Shown one piece after another: positions 6,943 to 13,942 of a stretch of DNA of 13,942 nucleotides (positions are counted from its first letter, which is position 1; each line of letters starts with the position of its first letter). A program made the translations under genes and the position numbers. The notes under the pieces were generated by a model. It saw only the letters and a list, made by a program, of their open reading frames with translations, searched no databases and had not been told where the DNA came from. Source of the stretch: an uncultured Prevotellaceae bacterium (GTDB lineage: Bacteria > Bacteroidota > Bacteroidia > Bacteroidales > Bacteroidaceae); the NCBI GenBank assembly GCA_947306605.1, contig CAMZHB010000010.1, positions 1-13,942 of the forward strand, read 5' to 3'.

Positions 6943-8214
6943 ATGGATATAAGGTTTATTGTAGCGAGCATCATCGTATTTTGGGCGATAATATTTATTT
7001 TGGTAGTTATTCTTCTGATTGCTAAGAAATACTTGTTGCCCAGTGGCAAAGTCAACATTACTATTAATGACAAGGAAACGCTCACTGTTGATCAAGGTGC
7101 CAGTTTACTTTCCACGTTATCTGAAAATGGAGTATTCCTTTCTTCAGCCTGTGGAGGCAAAGGTTCATGTGGGCAATGTAAATGTCAGGTACTAAGTGGT
7201 GGAGGTGAGATATTGGATGTCGAAAAGCAGCATTTCACGCGAAAGGAAGTGCTTAATCATTACCGCTTAGGCTGTCAATGCAAAGTTAAGGGTGATTTGT
7301 CGGTTGCTGTTCCCGAGTCTGTTCTTGGAGTAAAGGAGTGGGAGTGCACCGTCATCAGTAATAAAAATGTCAGTTCGTTTATTAAAGAATTTATTGTTGC
7401 GCTTCCTCCTGGAGAACACATGGATTTCATTCCTGGTTCCTATGCACAAATAAAGATTCCTGCATACAACTGCATTGATTACGATAAGGATTTCGACAAG
7501 AACGATATCGGAGAAGAGTACTTGCCTTCTTGGGAAAAATTCAACATATTCTCACTCAAGGCTCACAATCCTGAAGATACTATCAGGGCATATTCTATGG
7601 CGAACTACCCTGCCGAAGGCGACCGTATCACACTTACGGTACGCATTGCCACGACTCCTTTCAAGCCAAAGCCTGAAGTCGGTTTCCAAGATGTACCTAC
7701 CGGTATCGCATCTTCATATATTTTTTCCAAGAAACCGGGTGACAAGGTTATTATGAGTGGTCCTTACGGAGATTTCCATCCTGTTTTTGACTCTCAAAAA
7801 GAAATGATATGGGTGGGCGGAGGTGCCGGCATGGCTCCGTTACGTGCGCAAATTATGCACATGACTAAAACCCTTCAGACTCGTGATCGTGTGATGCATT
7901 ACTTTTATGGTGCACGCTCTCTGAGTGAAATGTTCTTTCTTGAAGACTTTCTGCAACTTGAGAAAGACTTTCCTAATTTCCATTTCCACTTGGCTCTCGA
8001 CCGTCCCGATCCAGCAGCCGATGCTGCCGGAGTTAAGTACACTCCGGGCTTCGTTCATCAAGTCATGTACGACACCTATTTGAAAGATCACGAAGCTCCC
8101 GAAGACGTAGAGTACTACATGTGCGGCCCAGGCCCTATGGCAAAAGCCGTTACTGGTATGCTCGACAGTCTAGGTGTTGATCCGGAGAGTATCATGTTTG
8201 ACAATTTCGGCTGA
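6943..8214 (+). CDS. nqrF: Na+-translocating NADH:quinone reductase subunit F (NADH dehydrogenase flavoprotein)
   Basis: A 423-residue electron-entry subunit that oxidises NADH with FAD and passes electrons to a [2Fe-2S] centre. Order of parts: one N-terminal transmembrane helix (about 5-27); a plant-type ferredoxin domain with ligands Cys70, Cys76, Cys79 and Cys111 (SACGGKGSCGQC, then LGCQC); an FAD-binding domain with RAYSMANYP near 214-222; and an NADH-binding domain with GGGAGMAPLR near 291-300 and CGPGPM near 393-398, ending in an aromatic DNFG tail. A GTG codon lies directly before the ATG (6940) in the same frame and could also be used; ATG 6943 is the simpler choice. It starts 5 bases after nqrE, ends with tandem stops TGA TAA, and is followed by the operon terminator. 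All cofactor residues expected for NqrF are present. Confidence 0.96.
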   Translation: MDIRFIVASIIVFWAIIFILVVILLIAKKYLLPSGKVNITINDKETLTVDQGASLLSTLSENGVFLSSACGGKGSCGQCKCQVLSGGGEILDVEKQHFTRKEVLNHYRLGCQCKVKGDLSVAVPESVLGVKEWECTVISNKNVSSFIKEFIVALPPGEHMDFIPGSYAQIKIPAYNCIDYDKDFDKNDIGEEYLPSWEKFNIFSLKAHNPEDTIRAYSMANYPAEGDRITLTVRIATTPFKPKPEVGFQDVPTGIASSYIFSKKPGDKVIMSGPYGDFHPVFDSQKEMIWVGGGAGMAPLRAQIMHMTKTLQTRDRVMHYFYGARSLSEMFFLEDFLQLEKDFPNFHFHLALDRPDPAADAAGVKYTPGFVHQVMYDTYLKDHEAPEDVEYYMCGPGPMAKAVTGMLDSLGVDPESIMFDNFG

Positions 8215-8256
8215 TAATCTGAACTGTCAGAGACTGAGAAAAACATTGGATAACAT

Positions 8257-8292
8257 ATAAAAGGAGTGCAACTCATGTTGTACTCCTTTTAT
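8257..8292. terminator. Bidirectional hairpin terminator between nqrF and clpC
   Basis: The 16-bp stem ATAAAAGGAGTGCAAC (8257-8272) pairs with GTTGTACTCCTTTTAT (8277-8292) with one G-T wobble around a 4-base loop, TCAT. On the plus strand the stem ends in TTTT, and on the minus strand the complementary run also gives TTTT, so it can end both the nqr operon and the convergent clpC transcript. Confidence 0.85.
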
Positions 8293-8325
8293 TATAGTTG
8301 TTACCAGAATGGCGTCGGGAAGTGC

Positions 8326-10830
8326 CTATGAAAAGGTCAGATAATCATGCTCCTTCAGCTTGGTAACATGAATCGTGCCGCTTTCATGCACTTGGTCTCC
8401 TAAAAGGAAATCACTCAAGCCGTCTTCTACATAACTCTGTATGGCACGTTTTAGAGGGCGTGCGCCATACTTGGGATCATAACCCTTCTCTATGATGTAG
8501 TCGCGTGCTTTCTTGTCCAGAACACAAGTGTATCCCAAATTCTGTAGCCGGGAGTTGAGTTTCTCGATTTCCAAATCAGTAATGAGTCCAATAGCCTCTT
8601 TGTCTAATGGCTGGAATGTGATTATTTCGTCCAAACGGTTCAGAAACTCAGGGGCGAATTGTTTGTCAAGCGCTTTCCGTATGATTTCGTCCGATATCTT
8701 ACGACTGTCGTTTTCATCAGGTGAGCGGAATCCTACGCCACGTCCGAAATCGCTGACCTGACGTGTGCCCACGTTTGACGTAATAATGACAATAGTGTTC
8801 TTGAAGTCTACGGTATTGCCGTTAGAATCGGTCAAGCGGCCTTCGTCCATCACTTGCAATAGAATGTTGAAAACATCCTTGTTTGCTTTCTCAATTTCAT
8901 CGAGCAAAACTATGGAGTAAGGGCGACGGCGTACGCGTTCGGTTAATTGACCACCTTCATCGTAGCCCACATATCCCGGAGGCGCGCCTACCAGTCGGCT
9001 TGTACTGTATTTTTCCATGTATTCACTCATGTCAATACGAATGAGTGCATCGCTTGAACCAAACATATATTCGGCCAAAGCCTTAGCCAGATAGGTCTTA
9101 CCCACACCTGTCGGACCTAAAAACAGGAATGTGCCGATGGGTTTCCCGGGATCGCGCAACCCAATACGGTTGCGTGTAATGGCACGTACCAATTTATCAA
9201 TGGCAGGACCTTGTGCGATGACGTTTTTCAGCAAATCGTCCTTCAAACCTTTCAGACGAATACTCTCTTCTGCCTTTACGCGCTGTACAGGAACACCACT
9301 CATGAGACTAACCGTTTCCTCAACGTCGGAACGACCGACCTGAAGGCGGTTCTTCTTGAGTTTCTCCTCCCAATGTTGGCGCATCTGATTTAGTTGTTTC
9401 TCTTTTCTCACTTCTTCATCGCGCAGATTGGCTGCAGACTCAAAGTCTTGTTTCTGTACAGCCGCCATTTTCTGTTCGCGTATACAGTTAAGGGCAGCCT
9501 CCATGTCACATATTTCTTGGGGAATCTCCACTTCGCACAAGTGAACGCGAGAACCTGCTTCGTCCATCGCATCTATGGCCTTGTCAGGCAAACGTCGGGT
9601 GCTTATGTAGCGGTCTGTGAGTGCAACACAGGCTTCCAGTGCTTCGTCAGTATAACTTACGTTGTGGTGTTCTTCGTATTTCTCTTTCAAATTCTTGAGA
9701 ATTTCCAAGGTTTCATTTGGTGTTGTCGGTTCCACCATGATTTTTTGGAATCGTCTCTCCAATGCACCGTCTTTTTCAATGGTTTTCCGGTATTCGTCAG
9801 TCGTAGTTGAGCCGATGCATTGCAGTTGTCCGCGTGAGAGAGCGGGCTTTAGCATGTTGGCAGCGTCCATTGAGCCGGCAGCAGAACCGGCACCGACAAT
9901 CGTGTGTATCTCATCAATGAACAGTATAACCTCCGGATGGGCGGCTAACTCTTCCATAAGGCCTTGCACACGCTCTTCAAATTGTCCGCGGTACTTTGTA
10001 CCGGCTACCATGGCCGACATGTTTAGTGCCACAATCTTTTTATTCAGCAGCACCATGGGTACTTGACGTTTCACAATGCGTTCTGCGAGCCCTTCAACTA
10101 TGGCTGTTTTTCCTACACCCGGCTCTCCCAGCAATATAGGGTTGTTCTTCTTGCGGCGGCTCAGGATTTGGGCGATACGTTGTATTTCCTTGTTTCGTCC
10201 GACTACGGGGTCCAGTTTGCCATCGCGGGCATTCTGCGTGAAATCCACACCATATTTGTCAAGGAATGGCGTGTCCTCACCTTCAAGGTGCTGTTGTTTC
10301 GTTCTGGCTCGGGTATGCGGTTGACGGGGAGCGTTATTCTCTTCGTCTTCGTCCAGATCGTCATTTTCAAACCCGAAACTGTCGGCAACGGAGTCGCCAT
10401 TGGGCGCCAGATGCATCATCACAGAATCATAGTTGATGCCTTTCTCTCCGAGCACCTGCGAGGCTGTACTGCCTTTCTGCCGCAGAATCGCCAGCAACAA
10501 GTGGATGCTCGAGATGTTGTCCGCATTCAGTTTTATGGCCTCGTCCACACAGTCTTTCAAGATGGCTGAAGCCGACGCTTCAATAGTCAAATCTTCGACT
10601 CTCTGCACTGCAGGGGCCATGGGGACGGGCATGCGCTGTTCCAATTCGCGTTTGATGGCATTCAAGTCGCCACAAAATTCTTTTAGGATGTTTGCTGCCG
10701 AATTCTCGCGGTCTCGAAGCAATCCTAACATCATGTGGTCGGTTGTTATGACGCCTGAACCTAAGCGCATGGCCTCTTCCCGGCTAAACACCAACGACTG
10801 TGAAAAACCGATAGTATATTTTCTGTTCAT
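8326..10830 (-). CDS. clpC: ATP-dependent Clp protease ATP-binding subunit ClpC (AAA+ unfoldase)
   Basis: An 834-residue Hsp100 unfoldase that threads substrates into ClpP. Domains in order: an N-terminal double Clp-N repeat (about 5-145); an acidic linker (155-166); AAA-1 with Walker A GEPGVGKT (235-242) and Walker B VILFIDE (301-307); a short middle region with a UVR-like stretch near 447-480; AAA-2 with Walker A GPTGVGKT (572-579) and Walker B VLLDEIEK (641-648); and a C-terminal D2-small domain. A Val-Gly-Phe tripeptide at 699-701 sits where ClpP-binding loops carry the [LIV]GF motif, so partnership with ClpP is likely. The short middle region speaks against ClpB. The start is ATG 10830, preceded by AAGAGAA. 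A sigma-54-type promoter lies about 50 bases upstream. The gene is single and converges on nqrF with a shared terminator. Confidence 0.95.
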   Translation of the reverse strand: MNRKYTIGFSQSLVFSREEAMRLGSGVITTDHMMLGLLRDRENSAANILKEFCGDLNAIKRELEQRMPVPMAPAVQRVEDLTIEASASAILKDCVDEAIKLNADNISSIHLLLAILRQKGSTASQVLGEKGINYDSVMMHLAPNGDSVADSFGFENDDLDEDEENNAPRQPHTRARTKQQHLEGEDTPFLDKYGVDFTQNARDGKLDPVVGRNKEIQRIAQILSRRKKNNPILLGEPGVGKTAIVEGLAERIVKRQVPMVLLNKKIVALNMSAMVAGTKYRGQFEERVQGLMEELAAHPEVILFIDEIHTIVGAGSAAGSMDAANMLKPALSRGQLQCIGSTTTDEYRKTIEKDGALERRFQKIMVEPTTPNETLEILKNLKEKYEEHHNVSYTDEALEACVALTDRYISTRRLPDKAIDAMDEAGSRVHLCEVEIPQEICDMEAALNCIREQKMAAVQKQDFESAANLRDEEVRKEKQLNQMRQHWEEKLKKNRLQVGRSDVEETVSLMSGVPVQRVKAEESIRLKGLKDDLLKNVIAQGPAIDKLVRAITRNRIGLRDPGKPIGTFLFLGPTGVGKTYLAKALAEYMFGSSDALIRIDMSEYMEKYSTSRLVGAPPGYVGYDEGGQLTERVRRRPYSIVLLDEIEKANKDVFNILLQVMDEGRLTDSNGNTVDFKNTIVIITSNVGTRQVSDFGRGVGFRSPDENDSRKISDEIIRKALDKQFAPEFLNRLDEIITFQPLDKEAIGLITDLEIEKLNSRLQNLGYTCVLDKKARDYIIEKGYDPKYGARPLKRAIQSYVEDGLSDFLLGDQVHESGTIHVTKLKEHDYLTFS

Positions 10831-10877
10831 TATTCTCTTACTGCAATTGCGTTAATGTGGTACAATGCTTTTTTATA

Positions 10878-10894
10878 TGCAAAACGTGTGCCAA
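10878..10894 (-). promoter_or_regulatory. Sigma-54 (RpoN)-type -24/-12 promoter for clpC
   Basis: The minus strand reads TTGGCACACGTTTTGCA. This matches the sigma-54 consensus TGGCAC-N5-TTGCA, with the invariant GG and GC dinucleotides spaced by exactly 10 bases. Transcription would start about 12 bases downstream of the GC, near 10867, giving a leader of roughly 36 bases before the clpC ATG. Sigma-54 promoters need an AAA+ enhancer-binding activator; no activator gene is in this window, and no enhancer site is recognised upstream. Confidence 0.65.
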
Positions 10895-10955
10895 ATTCTT
10901 GGCCTGATTCACGCAATCTCCAGGTTGTTCTTTTGGACGATTGCTTTTGTCAGTG

Positions 10956-10963
10956 CAAAAATA
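10956..10963 (-). promoter_or_regulatory. Possible second (housekeeping) -7 box for clpC
   Basis: The minus strand reads TATTTTTG, which fits TAnnTTTG. It is about 125 bases before the clpC ATG and has no clear -33 partner, so it is only a weak candidate for basal transcription alongside the sigma-54-type site. Confidence 0.25.
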
Positions 10964-11066
10964 ATACAGTTGGGCGTTATATCTTGGATTTTTCACCGTA
11001 TTTTGGTCGTTTTTCTGTACGGAAACAGTATCCATTGAACAATATGGCTTTTAGTTGGTACTATGT

Positions 11067-11112
11067 GGCTTGTTGTTTTTTCCAAGCGGCTTGTTGTTTT
11101 TTCCAAGCGGCT
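11067..11112. repeat. 21-bp tandem repeat, two full copies plus 4 bases
   Basis: The unit starts GGCTTGTTG, continues with a run of six T and ends CCAAGC. Copies at 11067-11087 and 11088-11108 are identical, followed by GGCT. It lies in the gap between clpC and the helicase gene. The copy junction creates the short palindrome CAAGC-G-GCTTG. It looks like a replication-slippage product; no function is evident. Confidence 0.9.
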
Positions 11113-11276
11113 CCTGTGTTTCATCTCATGCATAGTGTGCCGTTTTATGCCTGTTCTTATCGTCTCAATGTCTCAAAGCAGCCGTTTGGGATACGTATTA
11201 GGAGAAATTGAGAGGGAAAATGAGTGACGCATGAAAACCTACCGGCTGTTTTCACCGATAATTCGTTTTTTTACAT

Positions 11277-11284
11277 TAACTTCG
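11277..11284 (+). promoter_or_regulatory. Candidate -7 promoter box for the helicase gene
   Basis: TAACTTCG differs from TAnnTTTG by one base and sits in the same local context (TAACTT[TC]GCA) as the nqr box. It lies 17 bases before the ATG at 11302, implying a very short leader. No convincing -33 element is seen. Confidence 0.4.
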
Positions 11285-11301
11285 CAGTCTAAAAGACGGG
11301 A

Positions 11302-13635
11302 ATGACACTTGACTTTCTCAATGAACTGAATGCTTCTCAGCGTGTAGCTGTGGAATATGTCGACGGTCCTTCACTGGTAATCGCAGGTGCAGGCTCGGGC
11401 AAGACACGTGTGCTGACGTATAAGATAGCATATCTTCTGGAACTCGGACTGAAGCCTTGGAGTATCCTGGCTTTGACGTTCACCAACAAAGCTGCGCGCG
11501 AGATGCGTGAACGTATTGAGACGCTAGTTGGGCCTGAACGGGCCCGAGGCCTTTGGATGGGCACGTTTCACTCAATTTTTAACCGTATACTGAGACGTGA
11601 GTCGGAAAAGGTGGGATTTACGCCCAATTATACCATATATCAACCGAGTGACACCAAGAGTTTGATAAAGTCAATTCTGAAAGAGCTCGGCTTAGATGAG
11701 AAAGAATACAAGCCAGGTACGGTGGCCGCGCGTATAAGTGAAGCCAAGAATGCGCTGGTTACGTGGCGGGATTACGTAAATGACGGAGAAACTTACAAAC
11801 GTGACACCTACTGTAAAATGCCTCTGATAGGAGAGATTTACAAACGTTATTGTGAGCGCTGTCGTCAGGCAAACGCAATGGATTTCGACGACTTGTTGCT
11901 GAACACATACCTCTTGTTCAAGTACAACGGGGAGACACGGCAAAAGTATGCCAAAGCTTTTCGTTTCATTCTCGTAGATGAGTATCAGGACACCAACTTT
12001 GCGCAACATCAAATCATGCTTCAACTCCGCGATGAGGGGAACCGTATCTGCGTCGTGGGCGATGATGCCCAGAGTATCTATAGTTTTCGTGGGGCAAAGA
12101 TAGATAATATCTTGAAGTTCACACATCAGTACGAGGGAGCCCGTCTATTCAAGTTGGAACAGAATTATCGTAGCACACAATCCATAGTTGGTGCCGCCAA
12201 TAGTTTGATATCGTGTAACGAAGAACAGATCCGCAAGGAAGTATTCAGTGAAAACGAGCCCGGACAACCACTATTGTTGAACGTAGTATACAGTGACGTC
12301 GAAGAAGGTGAGATTGTCAGTCACCGGATACAGACATTGCACGCGACCATGCGGCTTCCATATAATCAAATGGCCGTGTTGTATCGTACGAACGCGCAGA
12401 GCCGTATTTTCGAAGAGGCTTTAAGAAAGAAGGCTATACCATATCGTATCTACGGAGGCCGCTCTTTTTACGACCGCAAGGAAGTACGCGACGTGTTGGC
12501 CTATTTCCGTTTGATTGTAAACCCTAATGACGAGGAGGCTTTCAAACGTATTGTGAACTATCCTACACGTGGTATCGGGGATGTTACCCTTGCAAAAGTC
12601 ATTGCCGTGGCTACGGAGAAAGAATGCGGTGTTTGGGATGTTCTGGAACGCCCGAAAGAACTGGGACTCGAGGTTAGTGGCGGCACATTGTCAAAGCTGG
12701 AAAAATTCCACGCCATGATAGCCGATTTCATTCGCGTGCGTGATGATGCCGATGCCTATGTTCTGGGAAACCGTGTCATACATGAGAGCGGCTTGTATGC
12801 AGAAGCTTATCGCAACAATCTGCCTGAGAGCAAGGAAATGCAGGAAAACTTGTCGGAATTGCTGAATGGCATGCACTCATTCGTGGACATACAACGCGAA
12901 ACAGGCAACATGGAAGAGGCCAAGTTGGCCGATTATCTCAGTGAAGTGGCTTTGCTGAGCGATACAGACGACCGCGAAACCGAAGGAAAAGACATGGTGA
13001 CTCTGATGACGGTACATTCGGCCAAGGGATTGGAGTTTGATGCCGTGTTTGTGGCCGGTATGGAAGACAATCTCTTTCCTAACGCCATGGCAATGAATTC
13101 CCGTCGCGAATTGGAAGAAGAACGACGGTTATTCTATGTGGCTATTACCCGTGCAAAAAAGTTCTGTTATCTCAGTTGTGCAAAATCGCGTTTCCGATAT
13201 GGCTCGATGGACTTCTGTGAGCCGAGTCGTTTCTTGAAAGAAATTGACAAACGTTTTATTCGGTTGGAGATGAAGACCGCACAAAAAGGACTTAACCGTG
13301 GCATCGGCGGTACTGCGTCGCGTTTTGTCCAACCTGTAGATAACTTACGCGTTGCTCATTCAGTGAAAAGTGCGGTTATGACGTCTGGTACCCGTCGTCT
13401 GCGCCCGATTCCCTCGAATCATGACGTGAAAACTGAAGGTGAGGTGCGGCAAAGCTTGCGTAGCGCTGCCGGAGTGATTCGTGTGGGACAGCATGTGATA
13501 CATGAGCGCTTCGGTGAAGGCACCGTATTGTCGCTTGAAGGCACAGACGATGTGGCTAAGGCGCGTATTCGTTTTACGAATATGGGAGAAAAAACACTTT
13601 TGCTCAAATATGCCAAATTGAAACTCATGGATTGA
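11302..13635 (+). CDS. UvrD/PcrA-type superfamily 1A DNA helicase
   Basis: A 777-residue 3'-to-5' DNA helicase used in nucleotide excision and mismatch repair and in clearing replication forks or stalled RNA polymerase. Motifs in order: Q-motif LNASQRVAV (9-17), Walker A GAGSGKT (29-35), Ia ALTFTNKAAREMRERI (57-72), Walker B LVDEYQD (224-230), III VVGDDAQSIYSFRGA (251-265), IV LEQNYRSTQSI (285-295), V TVHSAKGLEFDAVFVAGMED near 571-590, and VI RRLFYVAITRAKK near 607-619. The C-terminal end (about 722-777, GQHVIHERFGEGTVLSLEG) is the Tudor-like domain that in PcrA/UvrD binds RNA polymerase. Length and motifs are complete. ATG 11302 follows GACGGGA, a moderate ribosome site. The next gene starts 28 bases on, so the two are probably cotranscribed. 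PcrA and UvrD cannot be separated reliably by eye, hence no symbol. Confidence 0.95.
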   Translation: MTLDFLNELNASQRVAVEYVDGPSLVIAGAGSGKTRVLTYKIAYLLELGLKPWSILALTFTNKAAREMRERIETLVGPERARGLWMGTFHSIFNRILRRESEKVGFTPNYTIYQPSDTKSLIKSILKELGLDEKEYKPGTVAARISEAKNALVTWRDYVNDGETYKRDTYCKMPLIGEIYKRYCERCRQANAMDFDDLLLNTYLLFKYNGETRQKYAKAFRFILVDEYQDTNFAQHQIMLQLRDEGNRICVVGDDAQSIYSFRGAKIDNILKFTHQYEGARLFKLEQNYRSTQSIVGAANSLISCNEEQIRKEVFSENEPGQPLLLNVVYSDVEEGEIVSHRIQTLHATMRLPYNQMAVLYRTNAQSRIFEEALRKKAIPYRIYGGRSFYDRKEVRDVLAYFRLIVNPNDEEAFKRIVNYPTRGIGDVTLAKVIAVATEKECGVWDVLERPKELGLEVSGGTLSKLEKFHAMIADFIRVRDDADAYVLGNRVIHESGLYAEAYRNNLPESKEMQENLSELLNGMHSFVDIQRETGNMEEAKLADYLSEVALLSDTDDRETEGKDMVTLMTVHSAKGLEFDAVFVAGMEDNLFPNAMAMNSRRELEEERRLFYVAITRAKKFCYLSCAKSRFRYGSMDFCEPSRFLKEIDKRFIRLEMKTAQKGLNRGIGGTASRFVQPVDNLRVAHSVKSAVMTSGTRRLRPIPSNHDVKTEGEVRQSLRSAAGVIRVGQHVIHERFGEGTVLSLEGTDDVAKARIRFTNMGEKTLLLKYAKLKLMD

Positions 13636-13663
13636 ATGGCATAAACAAGAACACGTTTGAATT

Positions 13664-13942
13664 ATGAGAAATAAAAAACCTCTGCCGCTGTTTGAGCGGG
13701 TAACAATAACAGATGTGGGCGCTGAAGGAAAGGCTGTGGCGCGTGTAAATGACTTGGTCGTTTTTGTGCCATATGTTGTGCCTGGCGATGTCGTGGATTT
13801 ACAGGTGACACGTAAAAAGCATAGTTATTGCGAGGCCAAAGTGGTAAAGTTCCATAGTTATTCTCCGGAGCGCGTCGAGCCGTTTTGTAAACATTTTACG
13901 GTATGTGGCGGATGCAAATGGCAGTGTTTGAGCTATAAAAAG
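13664..13942 (+). CDS. rlmD: RlmD/TrmA-family RNA (uracil-5-)-methyltransferase, N-terminal part only
   Basis: The frame is open for 93 codons from ATG 13664 to the right edge, so the catalytic domain is missing. Residues about 5-65 form a TRAM RNA-binding domain (ITDVGAEGKAVARV, then VPYVVPGDVVDLQV). The cysteines Cys75, Cys81 and Cys84 (pattern C-x5-C-x2-C, with VCGGCKWQ) are those that hold the [4Fe-4S] cluster of RlmD-type enzymes, which make 5-methyluridine in 23S rRNA with S-adenosylmethionine. Bacteroidota carry more than one paralogue of this family, so the exact target (and the symbol) is tentative. It lies 28 bases after the helicase stop with no promoter box between them. Confidence 0.8.
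   Translation, partial: MRNKKPLPLFERVTITDVGAEGKAVARVNDLVVFVPYVVPGDVVDLQVTRKKHSYCEAKVVKFHSYSPERVEPFCKHFTVCGGCKWQCLSYKK

Larger units (their letters stand above)
10831..11301. other. 471-base gap between clpC and the helicase gene
   Basis: This divergent gap holds the sigma-54-type site and a second possible box for clpC, a 21-bp tandem repeat, and the helicase promoter. The reading frame on the plus strand from 10855 (118 codons) and a 65-codon frame on the minus strand from 11035 have low-complexity, Cys/Phe-rich or unremarkable sequence, no ribosome site, and overlap the clpC promoter, so I do not call genes. A 7-bp inverted repeat, TCTCAAT (11163-11169) and ATTGAGA (11207-11213), shares the TCTCAA/TTGAGA core with the nqr promoter repeat; this may be chance. 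Confidence 0.6.

Noticed and set aside
3777..8214. Reading the operon as Rnf rather than Nqr
   Set aside because: NqrD and NqrE resemble RnfE and RnfA, but subunit A, the NqrB type, and an NqrF with ferredoxin, FAD and NADH domains are Nqr-specific, and no RnfB or RnfC is present.
9394..9810. Long plus-strand frames opposite clpC (also 10063-10569 and 10433-10855)
   Set aside because: These are antisense shadows of clpC, whose protein is full length and motif-complete.
10838..11035. Minus-strand 65-codon frame upstream of clpC
   Set aside because: It covers the sigma-54-type site and has no recognisable features or ribosome site.
10855..11211. Plus-strand 118-codon frame containing a doubled CCFFQAA peptide
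   Set aside because: The repeat peptide is just the 21-bp DNA repeat translated. The frame starts inside the clpC promoter region, has no ribosome site, and its composition is not protein-like.

Overview
The window is ordinary core chromosome from a member of the Bacteroidota, most likely order Bacteroidales. The evidence is the set of gene families (a lipid-anchored TamA-like barrel protein, a complete nqr operon, ClpC), promoter boxes of the Bacteroidota type TAnnTTTG, and the scarcity of strong Shine-Dalgarno sites. A Prevotella- or Bacteroides-like genus is an inference from protein character only. I see no tRNA, rRNA, insertion sequence, prophage or CRISPR array.

Layout. Positions 1-1410 (minus) hold the N-terminal part of an outer-membrane assembly protein of the Omp85 group (TamL-like, with a lipoprotein signal). 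It runs off the left edge. Divergent from it, 1461-2222 (plus) encodes a SpoU/TrmH-family 2'-O-methyltransferase. After a 187-base gap with a promoter and a striking inverted repeat comes the operon nqrABCDEF (2410-8214, plus), which encodes the sodium-pumping NADH:quinone reductase. A strong hairpin terminator (8257-8292) lies between nqrF and the convergent clpC (8326-10830, minus). A 471-base gap follows, with a near-perfect sigma-54-type -24/-12 site for clpC and a short tandem repeat. Then come a UvrD/PcrA helicase (11302-13635, plus) and, 28 bases on, the start of an RlmD/TrmA-family RNA uracil methyltransferase that leaves the window at the right edge.

How the genes work together. The six Nqr subunits form one membrane complex. 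NADH is oxidised at NqrF, electrons pass through the 2Fe-2S centre of NqrF, the intramembrane Fe-S centre held by NqrD and NqrE, and the flavins of NqrC and NqrB to quinone, and sodium is pumped out. Cofactor residues are visible in B, C, D, E and F. The other genes are housekeeping functions (outer-membrane assembly, RNA modification, proteolysis, DNA repair) with no evident link to it.

The points most worth a second look are an in-frame TGA inside nqrB exactly where the family has a tryptophan, the sigma-54-type promoter in front of clpC, and the 10-bp inverted repeat that brackets the nqr promoter box. I found no convincing undescribed multi-gene system here.
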